A DNA stretch of 64,000 nucleotides from Candidatus Palauibacter rhopaloidicola (GTDB lineage Bacteria; Gemmatimonadota; Gemmatimonadetes; Palauibacterales; Palauibacteraceae): contig JAPPGH010000022.1 in the NCBI GenBank assembly GCA_026914155.1, positions 40,871 to 104,870 on the forward strand. The letters run 5' to 3'. Position 1 is the first letter of the stretch; every line of letters starts with the position of its first letter. Under the pieces are notes generated by a model. The model searched no databases. It saw only the letters and a list, made by a program, of their open reading frames with translations, and was not told the origin of the DNA. The translations under genes were made by a program, and so were the position numbers. Below, piece by piece: positions 29,595 to 38,619 of this stretch.

Positions 29595-31166
29595 TTACCG
29601 GCGGGACGGCATCCGGGTGGGTCGGGCGGACCGGCGGGTGCGGACGTCCACGAAGGCGATGAAACCGGGATCGCCGGGCTCCGCCGTGGAACCGGCGGCG
29701 GCCCCGAATTCGAGCCGTAAATCCCACATCCGCAGGGCGAGTCCCCCCTGGATCGCGCCGTGCAGCCCGAACTCATCCTCTTCCGAACCGACGCCCCCGA
29801 CGCTGCCGCGCGCGAAGACGTCCAGTCCCCCGAGCGCCACGTCGCCGAGGAGGGGGATGGCATAGGCCGTCTCGGCATAGAGCAGGCGGGCGCCCCGCAG
29901 GCCCCGAAGCGGCATCGTCGGCAACGTTCCGATGCCCCCGATCGCCGAGTAGCGCTGCTTCGGCAGACGGCCGACGACATCCGCTCGCCCTATGGCAAAG
30001 CCCTCCACGGCATGACCCTGCGCAGTCACGCGCCGGAGTGAGACCCGCCCCTCGACCAGGACGAAGTCGTAGCGAGACTCCGTTCCATCCGCGTCGAGCA
30101 CCAAAGCGCCGATCTCGTCCTCGATCCCGACCTCGATCCCGAGACCCAACGCGGTCCGGCCCTGCCGTCCGTCGACTGCCCACTCAAAGCCCGCAAACCC
30201 GAACCAGAAGTCGCCGTAGTCGATCCCCGGGTTCGGATACGGCGCGCTCGGGGCGTCGGCATTCTCGCCGAAGAGGACGGTGACGTCACGCGCCGAGAGT
30301 CCTTCCGAAATGTCCCTCCCGGCGGCGACCGCCAGCCGCCAGCGGGAAGTCTCCTCCCATGCGCCGGGCTCCGGAGAGGTCCACTCCCCTTCGAGACCGA
30401 TCCTCTTCGCGCGGAAGTGATTGCGGACGTCGTCGCCGGCCACGAAGTGCGCGAGGCCGTTGTACCACGTCGGGCGGATCCACTCCTCGTTGCTGACCAC
30501 GGCGCTCGATACGAACGGGCCCAGCCGGACGCGTTCGCCGAGGCGCCACGAGTTGCGGAGGCGAAAATCCACCTCCTCGCGGGCCGGGATCCAGGTGACG
30601 CCACCCGCGAATTCGGGCCGGCCGGGAACGGCGGAGGCCCGGGCCACCGCGTCGACCGGGATCGAAAGGCCGTTCACCCGGTCGTAGGTGGGGAGATGGA
30701 AACCGACGACGGCGGGCTCCGGCTCGACTTCGGAGATGATCTCGAACCCGCCCCGCGCGGGCCGGACGCGCAGCGGCTCGCTCGGACGGTAGGTGACGGC
30801 CCCCTCGACTTCCGCCACGTCCGAGTCGTAGAACCCGCCCCCGAGCACCAGCACGTCGCCGGCGATGGACGCGCCGGAGCGCAGGAAGAGGTCGCCGTCG
30901 ACGACGTAGAGATCGCCCTCGATCCGCCCCGCGATGCGCGCCGTGCCTTCGAGCAGGAGGACGGCTCCCGGCACCGTATCTCCCCGCGCCAGGACCGTGT
31001 CCCTCGTCCACACCGAGAAGCCGCCGGCTTCGAGGAAGGCCGCGAGCGCCGCCTGCGCCTCCGACCGCGGCTCCTCCGCCAGCCACACCTCCTGCCCGCT
31101 CGCCGGGGCCGGCAGCCCGGCCGCCGACCCCGCGGCGAGCGCGACCGCAAGCACGAGGCGCTTCAT
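29595..31166 (-). CDS. Bactofilin-like beta-helix plus outer-membrane barrel protein
   Basis: 523 residues from the ATG at 31166, which overlaps the nitroreductase stop (ATGA) and begins a signal peptide (MKRLVLAVALAAGSAAG, cleavage near ASGQE). Residues about 60-115 form polymer-forming (bactofilin-like) beta-helix turns: GTARIAGRIEGDLYVVDGD, LFLRSGASIAGDVLVLGGG. The remaining ~400 residues alternate amphipathic strands, including EVDFRLRNSWRLGERVRLGP, HFRAKRIGLEGEWTS and FWFGFAGFEWAV, consistent with an outer-membrane barrel. I do not recognise a named family for the whole protein; the combination suggests a surface or periplasmic structural role. Confidence 0.6.
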   Translation of the reverse strand: MKRLVLAVALAAGSAAGLPAPASGQEVWLAEEPRSEAQAALAAFLEAGGFSVWTRDTVLARGDTVPGAVLLLEGTARIAGRIEGDLYVVDGDLFLRSGASIAGDVLVLGGGFYDSDVAEVEGAVTYRPSEPLRVRPARGGFEIISEVEPEPAVVGFHLPTYDRVNGLSIPVDAVARASAVPGRPEFAGGVTWIPAREEVDFRLRNSWRLGERVRLGPFVSSAVVSNEEWIRPTWYNGLAHFVAGDDVRNHFRAKRIGLEGEWTSPEPGAWEETSRWRLAVAAGRDISEGLSARDVTVLFGENADAPSAPYPNPGIDYGDFWFGFAGFEWAVDGRQGRTALGLGIEVGIEDEIGALVLDADGTESRYDFVLVEGRVSLRRVTAQGHAVEGFAIGRADVVGRLPKQRYSAIGGIGTLPTMPLRGLRGARLLYAETAYAIPLLGDVALGGLDVFARGSVGGVGSEEDEFGLHGAIQGGLALRMWDLRLEFGAAAGSTAEPGDPGFIAFVDVRTRRSARPTRMPSRR

Positions 31167-31705
31167 TCGCCAGCCCTCACCGCCGTCCGCCAGCGGTCCC
31201 AGGCGATCACCTCCTCGCGCGGCAGCCGCTCCGGCAGCTCCGCCAGCCCATCGTGGTACCCGAGGCAGAAGAGGGCCACGATCGGGACGTGCTCCGGAAC
31301 GCCCAGGATCTCGCGGACGTTGCCCTCCCGGAAGCCGTAGACCCAGCTCGACTGCACGCCGAGATCCGCCGCCGCCAGCATCATCGTCTGGGCGGCGGCG
31401 GCGAGGTCCATGGCGAAGCTCGGACGGCCCGTGCCGCTCACGTGGGAGTGGATCCGCGCGCAGCAGGCGACGACGACGGGCGCCGTCATCACGTGCGGGT
31501 GGTTGAAGGCGGCCGCCGCGATCCTGTGGCGCGCCAGCGCCTCCTGCACGACGACGAAGCGCCAGGGTTGCGCCTCCCGGGCGGAAGAGGCGTAGCGCGC
31601 CGCCTCCAGCACCGCGTCCACCACCTCGGGTTCGACGAGATGGTCGCGGAAGCGCCGCACCGGACGCCGGTTGCGCGACAGGTGGAGGAGGCGGGTCAAC
31701 CTCAT
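31163..31705 (-). CDS. Nitroreductase family oxidoreductase
   Basis: 180 residues with the FMN-binding features of the family: SRNRRPVRRFRDHLVEPEVV, AARYASSAREAQPWRFVVVQ, MDLAAAAQTMMLAAADLGVQ and VPIVALFCLGY. These proteins use NAD(P)H and FMN to reduce nitro or quinone compounds, or serve in cofactor pathways. The substrate cannot be read from sequence. It starts 6 bp after the xerD-side gene ends and its stop overlaps the barrel gene. Confidence 0.82.
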   Translation of the reverse strand: MRLTRLLHLSRNRRPVRRFRDHLVEPEVVDAVLEAARYASSAREAQPWRFVVVQEALARHRIAAAAFNHPHVMTAPVVVACCARIHSHVSGTGRPSFAMDLAAAAQTMMLAAADLGVQSSWVYGFREGNVREILGVPEHVPIVALFCLGYHDGLAELPERLPREEVIAWDRWRTAVRAGE

Positions 31706-31711
31706 CGAGGC

Positions 31712-32626
31712 TCACCCACGCGGATGGTGGCTGCGGTGTACCTGCCGCAGGTGCGACCGGTCCACGTGCGTGTAGATCTCGGTCGTCGAGATGTCTGCAT
31801 GTCCGAGCATCTCCTGGACCGACGCGAGGTCGGCGCCTCCCTCGAGCAGGTGCGTCGCGAAGCTGTGGCGCAACGTATGGGGCGTCACGTGCTTCAGGAT
31901 GCCGGCGCGCTCGACGTGGCGGCGAAGGATCTTCCAGACGCCCATCCGGCTCAGCGGAAGCCCCCGGGCGTTGAGAAAGATGTGCCCGGCGGATCTTCCC
32001 CGGTCGAGCGCCGGCCTGGTGGTTCGAAGGTATCGGCGCACCGCCGAGCGCGCAGCCGCGCCGACCGGCACGAACCTCTCCTTCCCTCCCTTCCCCCGCA
32101 CGCGGACGAGCGCCTCGTCGAGGTCGAGGTCCCGCCCCTTCAGCGCGACCAGTTCGGACACGCGGAGCCCGCAGCCGTAGAGGATCTCGAGCATCGCCTC
32201 GTCTCGCCGCGCCGTGCGGCTCTCCGGGTCCGCCGCCCCGATCAGCGCCTCGATCTCGGGGACGGAAAGCACGTCCGGGAGAGGGCGGCCCGCGCGCGGC
32301 GCTTCGAGGCGCTCGCTCGGATCGGATTCGATCGCGTCTTCGACGACGAGGAAGCGGAAGTAACCGCGCAGCGCATAGACGCTACGCGCGACCGTGGAGG
32401 CCGCCCGCCCCGCGCCGGCCAGCCGCGCGACATGGTCGCGAAGCAGCCCGTACGTGACCCCGGCCGGCCCTTCGACGCCCTCCGAGGCCGCGAACGCCGC
32501 GAAGCGCCGGGCTTCGCGCAGGTACGCGTCGATGGTGCGCGGCGAGAGTCCCCGCTCGAAGCCGAGATGGTCGCGGAAAGATTCGAGGTGGAAGGCGCGC
32601 TCGATGTCCGGGCCTTCTCGGGTCAC
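31712..32626 (-). CDS. xerD: Tyrosine recombinase XerD-type
   Basis: 304 residues from the GTG at 32626 overlapping the dedA stop (GTGA). N-terminal SAM-like DNA-binding domain: FRDHLGFERGLSPRTIDAYL and ARSVYALRGYFRFLVVED. The catalytic set is complete: Arg in GCGLRVSELVAL, Lys in RGKGGKERFVPVG, HTLRHSFATHLLEGG, LGHADISTTEIYTHV with the nucleophile Tyr. Length and operon setting fit the housekeeping dimer-resolution recombinase rather than a phage integrase. Confidence 0.9.
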   Translation of the reverse strand: MTREGPDIERAFHLESFRDHLGFERGLSPRTIDAYLREARRFAAFAASEGVEGPAGVTYGLLRDHVARLAGAGRAASTVARSVYALRGYFRFLVVEDAIESDPSERLEAPRAGRPLPDVLSVPEIEALIGAADPESRTARRDEAMLEILYGCGLRVSELVALKGRDLDLDEALVRVRGKGGKERFVPVGAAARSAVRRYLRTTRPALDRGRSAGHIFLNARGLPLSRMGVWKILRRHVERAGILKHVTPHTLRHSFATHLLEGGADLASVQEMLGHADISTTEIYTHVDRSHLRQVHRSHHPRG

Positions 32627-33282
32627 GGCGACGCCCGCGATCCGCCGTCCGCGGAACTGCCATCGTCGCGCCGGCTGCGGATCCACCAGCCGATGATGGC
32701 GCCGATGAGGATGGCGGCCACGAGCAGCAGCCAGGCGTTCACTTGGCCCAGCAGCTCCATGAGGCGGTCCACGTTGCGCGAGGCGAACAGGCCCCCCGCC
32801 AGCATGAGCCCGTTCCAGAGCAGCGAGGCGGCGACGACCGGGGCCATCGCCCGCACCGCGCCCAACCCCGTGAACCCCGCGAAGGTGGGGACGACCACGC
32901 GCAGCACCGGCAGGCAGCGGGCGAAGAAGATGGCCCACAGCCCGTGCCGCTCGTAGAAGCGGGCAAGGCGCCGGAACTGGTGCGGGCGGAGGAGGCGCCG
33001 GCCCCAGCCGGTCTCGAAGGCGCCGCGGCCCCGCCGCCGCGCAAGTCCGAACACGACCATCGCGCCGCCGGAGTTCGCGATCCACGCGCAGAGGAGGACG
33101 GGAAGCGGCTGCAGCGATCCCCGGTCCGCGAGCACGGCGCCGAGCACGACGAACGTGTCGGACGGGACGGGCGGGAAGATGTTCTCGAGCGCGGAGCCCG
33201 CGGTGATGAGCGCGTAGGCCGTGAGCGCCGGCAGGGCGAGGAGGAAATCGAGGAGGGGTTGAACGCCCGGAACCTCAGGCAC
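32623..33282 (-). CDS. DedA family membrane protein
   Basis: 219 residues. The family signature is present: ALENIFPPVPSDTFVVLGAVL near the first re-entrant loop, then FYERHGLWAIFFARCLPVLRVVVPTFAGFTGL. Four or five membrane segments follow, ending at IIGWWIRSRR. DedA/SNARE-associated proteins include lipid scramblases and undecaprenyl-phosphate transporters (UptA), so recycling of a lipid carrier is possible. GTG start at 33282 overlaps the ispF stop by 8 nt. Confidence 0.88.
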   Translation of the reverse strand: MPEVPGVQPLLDFLLALPALTAYALITAGSALENIFPPVPSDTFVVLGAVLADRGSLQPLPVLLCAWIANSGGAMVVFGLARRRGRGAFETGWGRRLLRPHQFRRLARFYERHGLWAIFFARCLPVLRVVVPTFAGFTGLGAVRAMAPVVAASLLWNGLMLAGGLFASRNVDRLMELLGQVNAWLLLVAAILIGAIIGWWIRSRRDDGSSADGGSRASP

Positions 33283-33763
33283 CGTCCCCCGCAGCCGGGG
33301 TCACCGTCGCGACCGCGATGGCGGCGAGGCCCTCGCCCCGCCCGATCCACCCCATCCCTTCGTTCGATTTCCCCTTGATCGACACGCCGGCCGCCCCCGT
33401 GCCCAGAGCCTCTCCGAGCCGCTCCCGCATGGCCTCGGCGTGCGGCGAGATGCGGGGCCGCTCGGCGATGACGGTCGCGTCGACGTTCACCACCCGGAAT
33501 CCCCCGTCGCGCAGGCGGCGCACCGCCGAGGCGAGAAGTTCGATGGAGTCGGCGCCCGCGTAGGCGGGGTCGGTATCCGGGAAGAGGACGCCGATGTCCC
33601 CGAGGCCCGCGGCGCCCAGGACCGCATCCGTGATCGCGTGCGCGACCGCGTCTCCGTCGGAGTGTCCCTTCAGTCCGGGCGCGTCGGGGATCGCCACGCC
33701 CCCCAGCACGAGAGGCCGCGTCTCATCGAAGCGGTGGGAATCGTACCCGACGCCGGTCCGCAC
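33275..33763 (-). CDS. ispF: 2-C-methyl-D-erythritol 2,4-cyclodiphosphate synthase
   Basis: 162 residues starting at a GTG. The metal-binding motif is GVGYDSHRF, followed by LKGHSDGDAVAHAITDAVLG, DIGVLFPDTDP, VNVDATVIAERPRISPH and SNEGMGWIGRGEG. It catalyses the fifth step of the MEP isoprenoid pathway, which also supplies polyprenyl carriers used by the glycan genes in this window. ispD is not adjacent. Confidence 0.95.
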   Translation of the reverse strand: MRTGVGYDSHRFDETRPLVLGGVAIPDAPGLKGHSDGDAVAHAITDAVLGAAGLGDIGVLFPDTDPAYAGADSIELLASAVRRLRDGGFRVVNVDATVIAERPRISPHAEAMRERLGEALGTGAAGVSIKGKSNEGMGWIGRGEGLAAIAVATVTPAAGDGA

Positions 33764-33788
33764 CCGCCGAAGCTCCCCGGCCCAGCTA

Positions 33789-33818
33789 GGGTCGTGTCCC
33801 GGACACTAGTCCCGACCC
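33789..33818 (-). terminator. Intercistronic hairpin between purE and ispF
   Basis: GGGTCG at 33789-33794 pairs with CGACCC at 33813-33818, and inside lies the short palindrome GTGTCC-C-GGACAC (33794-33806). The structure overlaps the purE stop codon. There is no T tract, so it may be an attenuator or RNA-processing site rather than a full intrinsic terminator. Confidence 0.35.
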
Positions 33819-34210
33819 GTGCCCAGGATGCGGAGGGCGAGGTGGGCCGCGTTCTTCGCGTTGTCGATGCCCACGGCGGCGACGGGGACGCCCGGCGGCA
33901 TCTGCGCGCACGACAGGAGGGCGTCGAGCCCCCCGAGCGTGCCCGCGGAGACGGGGACGCCGATCACCGGCAGCGAGGTGTGCGCCGCCACGACGCCGGG
34001 GAGCGCCGCCGAAAGGCCCGCCCCGCAGATCACGACGGAATGGCCGGCCGCCGCCGCCCCCTCCGCCAACTCCGCGGTCCGTTTCGGCTGCCGGTGGGCC
34101 GAACTCACCTCCACCTGCACCTCGACCCCGTGCTCACGCAGGATCGCCACGCCCTTGTCCATCGTGGGCATGTCCGACTCCGACCCCATCATCACCAGTA
34201 CCGAACTCAT
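33806..34210 (-). CDS. purE: N5-carboxyaminoimidazole ribonucleotide mutase
   Basis: 134 residues from the ATG at 34210 (an earlier ATG at 34228 would give 140). Motifs: VLVMMGSESDMPTMDKGVAI, the active-site EVSSAHRQPKRTAELAEGA, VVICGAGLSAALPGVVAAHT, PVIGVPVSAGTLGGLDALLS and AVGIDNAKNAAHLALRIL. It converts N5-CAIR to CAIR in purine synthesis. The C-terminus is slightly short of the usual about 160 residues. purK is not adjacent. Confidence 0.94.
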   Translation of the reverse strand: MSSVLVMMGSESDMPTMDKGVAILREHGVEVQVEVSSAHRQPKRTAELAEGAAAAGHSVVICGAGLSAALPGVVAAHTSLPVIGVPVSAGTLGGLDALLSCAQMPPGVPVAAVGIDNAKNAAHLALRILGTGRD

Positions 34211-34259
34211 CGTATCCTCCCGGCCCATCCGCCGCGGGCGCCACCCGCGCGGAAGGCCG

Positions 34260-35510
34260 CTAGTCGCCGTTCCAGCGCCGGACGGCCAGACAGACGTTGT
34301 GGCCGCCGAACCCGAAAGAATTCGAGAGCGCGACCTCGACCTCGCGTTCCAGCACGCCTCCGTGGGCGTATTCGAGATCGCACTCGGGATCCGCTTCCTC
34401 GAAGTTGATCGTGGGCGGAATGATTCCGCGCCGGCACACGAGAGCGGAGATCGCCCCCTCGATGGCCCCTGCCGCCCCGAGCGTGTGTCCCGTCATCGAC
34501 TTCGTCGAACCCACCACGATCGAGTAGGCGTGGTCTCCCAGGACATCCTTGATCGCCTTCGTCTCGGACACGTCGTTCGCGGGCGTCGACGTGCCGTGCG
34601 CGTTGATGTACCCGACGTCCGCCGGGTCGAGTCCCCCGTCGTCGAGCGCCTGCTCCATGGCGAGCCGCGCCCCCGAGCCATCCGGCGCCGGCGCCGTCAT
34701 GTGGTAGGCGTCCGCGCTCTGCCCGAAGCCCGCCACCTCCCCGAGGATCGGCGCCCCGCGCGCCTTCGCGTGTTCGAGTTCCTCGAGGATGAACATCCCC
34801 GCGCCTTCCCCGAGCACGAAGCCGTCGCGGTGTGCGTCGAACGGGCGCGAGGCCCGCTTCGGGTCGTCGTTGCGCGTCGACATCGCCCGCATGTTCGCGA
34901 AGCCTGCCACCGCGAGCGGCGTGATCGTGGACTCGCTGCCCCCCGTGATCATCACGTCGGCCTCGCCGTTCCGGATCGAGCGGAAGGCGAGCCCGACCGA
35001 ATGGCCGCTGGAGGCGCAGGCCGACACGGTCGCATAGTTGGGGCCCTGCGCCCCGTACCGCATCGACACCATCCCCGAAGCCATGTCCGGGATGAACATG
35101 GGGATGAAGAAGGGGGAAACGCGCCGGGGTCCGCCGCCGAGCAGCCTCTCGTGCTGGGCCTCGAGGAGCGGAAGCCCGCCGATCCCGACGCCGATGAGCA
35201 CGCCGACCCGGTCCGGGGGAAGCTCCCCGAATCCCTCCGCGAACCCCGCCTCGGTCACGGCCTGCTCGGCCGCGGCCATCGCGAAGTGGAGGAAACGGTC
35301 CGCCCGGCGGGCATCCTTCCGGTCCATGTACCGCGCCGGGTCGAAGTCCTTCACTTCGCAGGCGAAACGGACCGAGTGGTCGGCCGCGTCGAACTGGGTG
35401 ATGGGCCCCGCGCCGCTCACGCCGCGGAGGAGCGCGTCCCAGGTCGAGTCGGGGTCGAGACCGATCGGGGTGACGAGGCCGATCCCCGTGATCGCTACAC
35501 GTCTTCTCAT
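34260..35510 (-). CDS. fabF: Beta-ketoacyl-ACP synthase II
   Basis: 416 residues, normal length. Thiolase-fold condensing enzyme with nucleophile Cys in VSACASSGHSVGLAF, first His in YINAHGTSTPANDV and second His in SMTGHTLGAAGAIE; the C-terminal SNSFGFGGHNVCL is also typical. It elongates acyl-ACP with malonyl-ACP. The nucleophile block reads ACASSGH where ACATGAH is more usual. It follows acpP by 43 bp, the standard order. Confidence 0.95.
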   Translation of the reverse strand: MRRRVAITGIGLVTPIGLDPDSTWDALLRGVSGAGPITQFDAADHSVRFACEVKDFDPARYMDRKDARRADRFLHFAMAAAEQAVTEAGFAEGFGELPPDRVGVLIGVGIGGLPLLEAQHERLLGGGPRRVSPFFIPMFIPDMASGMVSMRYGAQGPNYATVSACASSGHSVGLAFRSIRNGEADVMITGGSESTITPLAVAGFANMRAMSTRNDDPKRASRPFDAHRDGFVLGEGAGMFILEELEHAKARGAPILGEVAGFGQSADAYHMTAPAPDGSGARLAMEQALDDGGLDPADVGYINAHGTSTPANDVSETKAIKDVLGDHAYSIVVGSTKSMTGHTLGAAGAIEGAISALVCRRGIIPPTINFEEADPECDLEYAHGGVLEREVEVALSNSFGFGGHNVCLAVRRWNGD

Positions 35511-35553
35511 GAAATGAAGGCCCGCGGGCGCCGGCGCCCCGTACGAAGCCTCG

Positions 35554-35784
35554 CTAGACCTTTTCGTTCAGATACGCGATGGCCTCCTCGACCGTCTGCA
35601 TCCGCTCCGCGTCCTCATCCGGGATCTCGATCCCGAACTCCTCCTCGAAGGCCATCACGAGTTCGACGGTATCGAGCGAGTCGGCGCCCAGATCATCGAC
35701 GAAGTTCGCGTCGTCCACCACCTTCTCCTGCTCCACGCCGAGTTCCTGCGCGATGATCTCCCGCACGCGTGCCGCGTTGTCCAT
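35554..35784 (-). CDS. acpP: Acyl carrier protein
   Basis: 76 residues from the ATG at 35784, with GGAG 11 nt upstream. The phosphopantetheine attachment site is Ser36 in [19 protein letters not shown]. It is strongly acidic and of normal length, and carries the growing acyl chain for the Fab enzymes encoded around it and for lipid A synthesis. Confidence 0.97.
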   Translation of the reverse strand: MDNAARVREIIAQELGVEQEKVVDDANFVDDLGADSLDTVELVMAFEEEFGIEIPDEDAERMQTVEEAIAYLNEKV

Positions 35785-35824
35785 GATTGCGTGTTCTCCT
35801 TGTATGAAGGGGACCGACCCGCGG

Positions 35825-35873
35825 CCCCGCCGTTTCCCGACCCTTTCAGGCGACCGAATATGCGGCGGCGGGG
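35825..35873 (-). promoter_or_regulatory. Hairpin in the fabG-acpP gap
   Basis: CCCCGCCG (35825-35832) and CGGCGGGG (35866-35873) form a perfect 8-bp stem with a 33-nt loop in the 89-bp gap between fabG and acpP. It starts directly after the fabG stop. A stem here could stabilise or separate a shorter acpP-fabF transcript, which would raise acpP levels; this is inference. Confidence 0.4.
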
Positions 35874-36617
35874 CTAGGACTGCATGACCATCCCGCCGTC
35901 GACGACGATGACCTGCCCGGTAACGTACGAAGCCCCGGGACCGACGAGAAATCGCACCACCGTGGCGACATCTTCCGGGGACCCCGGCCGGCCGAGGGGA
36001 ATCCTCTCCGACATGGCTTTTTGAACGCTTTCGGGCAGTCCCGAGGTCATGTCGGTCGAGATGAACCCGGGCGCGACCGCGTTGGCCCGCACGCCCCGAC
36101 TCGCAAGCTCCTGAGCGACGCTTCGGGTGAGCGAGATCAGGGCCGCTTTGGCCGCCGCATAGTTGGACTGGCCGCGGTTTCCCGTCAAGCCCACGACGCT
36201 GGAGATGTTGACGATGTTTCCGGCCCGCCGCTTCATCATGCCGCGGGCGGCGGCCCGCATGAGATAGAAGGCCCCCGACAGATTCGTGTCGAGCACGGAG
36301 CGCCAGTCCTCGTCCTTGAGGCGGAGGAGGATGTTGTCGCGCGTGATCCCCGCGTTGTTCACGAGGATCGTCGCGGCGCCGAGCCGCTCGGAGACGTCCG
36401 CCACGAGCCGCTTGCACGCCTCCGGGTCGGAGACGTCGCAGCCGAAGCCCGCGTGTCCGTCGCCGGGCAGACTTTCGGCCACGGCCTCGGCCCGGTCGGC
36501 TCCGGTGCCCACCACGGCCACCCGCGCGCCCCCCCGGGCCAGTTCCGCCGCGATCGCGGTCCCGATGCCGCGCGTCGCCCCCGTGACGATGGCGATCTCC
36601 CCCGTCAGTTCACTCAT
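35874..36617 (-). CDS. fabG: 3-oxoacyl-ACP reductase
   Basis: 247 residues, a classical short-chain dehydrogenase: cofactor loop [30 protein letters not shown], catalytic Ser in [21 protein letters not shown] with the Tyr-x3-Lys pair, and [11 protein letters not shown]. The [11 protein letters not shown] ending is typical of FabG. It reduces beta-ketoacyl-ACP with NADPH. It sits between fabD and acpP in the usual fatty-acid cluster order. Confidence 0.95.
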   Translation of the reverse strand: MSELTGEIAIVTGATRGIGTAIAAELARGGARVAVVGTGADRAEAVAESLPGDGHAGFGCDVSDPEACKRLVADVSERLGAATILVNNAGITRDNILLRLKDEDWRSVLDTNLSGAFYLMRAAARGMMKRRAGNIVNISSVVGLTGNRGQSNYAAAKAALISLTRSVAQELASRGVRANAVAPGFISTDMTSGLPESVQKAMSERIPLGRPGSPEDVATVVRFLVGPGASYVTGQVIVVDGGMVMQS

Positions 36618-36643
36618 TCAGGCACCTGTGCAGTGTCATGAGG

Positions 36644-37579
36644 TTAGTCCGAAGATCCCAGGTAGGCGTCCACGGACGGCGAGTCTCCGACCGCGGTCAC
36701 GCGCAGACTTCGATCGATGCGGCGGGCGAGGCCCGAGAGCACGTTGCCGGGTCCGACCTCGAGCCAGCGCGTCGCTCCCGTCTCGCGGATGCGGTCGATC
36801 CCCTCCATCCACCGGACGGGCGACGTGAGTTGCAGGATGAGGGTTCGCCGCGCTTCCCCGGAGTCCGTCACGGGTGTCGCCGTGGCGTTGGAGACGACGG
36901 GAAACGACGGGTCGCGCCAGTCCGCGCCTTCGAGCGCCGCCGCCAGCCCTTCGGCCGCCGTCGCCATGAGCGGCGAATGGAACGCGCCGCTCACGTTGAG
37001 CGGGAGGACGCGGCGTGCGCCGGCCTCGGAAGCGAGCCGGCCCGCCGCGGCGACGGCGTCCAGATCGCCGCTGATGACGACCTGGCCCGGCGCGTTGAGA
37101 TTCGCGGGCACGGCGATCCCCCCGGCCGCCCCCGCACGCTCGCAGGCGGCGGCCACGGATTCGGCGCCCAACCCGAGTACGGCGGCCATCGTGCCCGGCC
37201 GGTCCGCGCCCGAGGCCCCCATCAACCGTCCGCGCTCGCGCACGATCCGGAGGCCGTCCTCGAAGCCGAAGGCATCGGACACGAGGTACGCCGACAGCTC
37301 CCCGAGCGAATGTCCCGCTCCGATGCCGGCCTTCCCGGCGCGCGCGGCGATGAGGTGCCAGATGGCGAAGGAGTGGAGCATGATCGCGGGTTGCGCGTTC
37401 TCCGTCGCCCGAAGTTCCTCTTCCGGCCCCTCCCAGCAGATCCGGCTCAGCGGCATGCCGAGCGTATCGTCCGCCCGCTCGTAGAGTTCCCGCACCGACC
37501 CGTCGTCCTCCGCCAGGTCCCGTCCCATTCCGACGTACTGGGCTCCCTGTCCCGGGAAGAGGAGCGCGACCCCGCTCAC
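36644..37579 (-). CDS. fabD: Malonyl-CoA:ACP transacylase
   Basis: 311 residues from the GTG at 37579 overlapping the plsX stop (GTGA). Motifs: ALLFPGQGAQYVGMGRDL at the N-terminus, the nucleophile GAGHSLGELSAYLVSDAF, VPANLNAPGQVVISGDLDAV, and the catalytic His in NVSGAFHSPLM. It loads malonyl groups onto ACP. The condensing enzyme gene fabH, usually between plsX and fabD, is missing here. Confidence 0.94.
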   Translation of the reverse strand: MSGVALLFPGQGAQYVGMGRDLAEDDGSVRELYERADDTLGMPLSRICWEGPEEELRATENAQPAIMLHSFAIWHLIAARAGKAGIGAGHSLGELSAYLVSDAFGFEDGLRIVRERGRLMGASGADRPGTMAAVLGLGAESVAAACERAGAAGGIAVPANLNAPGQVVISGDLDAVAAAGRLASEAGARRVLPLNVSGAFHSPLMATAAEGLAAALEGADWRDPSFPVVSNATATPVTDSGEARRTLILQLTSPVRWMEGIDRIRETGATRWLEVGPGNVLSGLARRIDRSLRVTAVGDSPSVDAYLGSSD

Positions 37580-38559
37580 CCGCCGCTCTCCTGCGGCATC
37601 CGGGCGAGGGAGGTGCGGGTGACGGTCGTGAAGCCCGAGGCGGCGCAGTCGGCCGCCGTGCGAATCCCGTTCATGATCGCGCGCGCCGGGGAGGTCCCGT
37701 GACAGATGACCGTGACCCCGTCCACGCCGAACAGGGGCGCGCCGCCGTACTCCGTGTAGTCGAGAAAGCGCAGCGCCTCGCCGAGTTCGCCTCCTTCGCC
37801 GACGCCGGCGTCGCGGAAGATCTCGAGCACGAACTCGGCGATCGACTCGTAGAACTTGAGCAGCACGTTCCCGACGAAGCCGCCGCACACGAGCACGTCG
37901 CAGGCCCCGGTCACGATCTGGTGTCCCTCGACGTTGCCGACGAAATGGAGCTTCGGGTCGGCCGAGAGGAGGCGGTGGGCGGACGCGATCGCGCCCCCTC
38001 CCTTCTCTCCCTCCACCCCGATGTTGAGAAGGCCGACCCGCGGCCGCCCGACCGAGAGTGTCCGGCGCAGATAGGTCGAGCCCAGGTGTGCGAACTGGTG
38101 CAGTTGCCGCGGGCGGACGCCCACGTTCGCGCCCACATCCATGACGAGCACGCGCCCGGTCGCGGTCGGGAAGAGGGCGCCCACGGGCGGCCGGTCCACG
38201 CCCGGCAGCAGGCCGAGCGTGAGCACCGAGGCCACGACCGTGGCCCCCGTCGGCCCGGCGGACACGAAGCCATCGGCCCTCCCGTCGCGCACGGCCTCGA
38301 GGCCGCGGACCACGGTGCTGTCCGCCTTCCGGCGCACGGCGAGGGCGGGCGGCTCGGCCGGGCCGATGAACTCCTCCGCCGCGAGCCACGCCACGCGGTC
38401 GCGCGGGAAGCGGGTCCGTACCTGGCGCAGGAGATCGCCGGGCCCCACGAGCAGGAGAGAGAGATCGTCCGGCCAGGCGTCGAGCGCGCCCGCGGCGGCC
38501 TCCAGAACGGCTTCCGGCGCGGCGTCTCCGCCCAGCAAATCGAGCGCAACCCGCATCAT
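37576..38559 (-). CDS. plsX: Phosphate acyltransferase
   Basis: 327 residues with family blocks VALDLLGGDAAPEAVLEAA, FVSAGPTGATVVASVLTLG, LVMDVGANVGVRPRQLHQFA, GLLNIGVEGEKG, VGNVEGHQIVTGACDVLVCG and GAPLFGVDGVTVICHGTS. It makes acyl-phosphate from acyl-ACP for PlsY in phospholipid synthesis. The family DGGD block reads DLLGGD here. Located 60 bp after rpmF. Confidence 0.93.
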   Translation of the reverse strand: MMRVALDLLGGDAAPEAVLEAAAGALDAWPDDLSLLLVGPGDLLRQVRTRFPRDRVAWLAAEEFIGPAEPPALAVRRKADSTVVRGLEAVRDGRADGFVSAGPTGATVVASVLTLGLLPGVDRPPVGALFPTATGRVLVMDVGANVGVRPRQLHQFAHLGSTYLRRTLSVGRPRVGLLNIGVEGEKGGGAIASAHRLLSADPKLHFVGNVEGHQIVTGACDVLVCGGFVGNVLLKFYESIAEFVLEIFRDAGVGEGGELGEALRFLDYTEYGGAPLFGVDGVTVICHGTSPARAIMNGIRTAADCAASGFTTVTRTSLARMPQESGG

Positions 38560-38619
38560 GTCGGGCTGCTCACCCTCCCCGGCCCGGCCGCCGGAGGGCG
38601 GCGGCCGCGCTCGGGGGCT

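Noticed and set aside
31712..32626. XerD as a phage or island integrase
   Set aside because: It sits in a housekeeping operon, has the standard length, and no attachment-site repeat or cargo is nearby.
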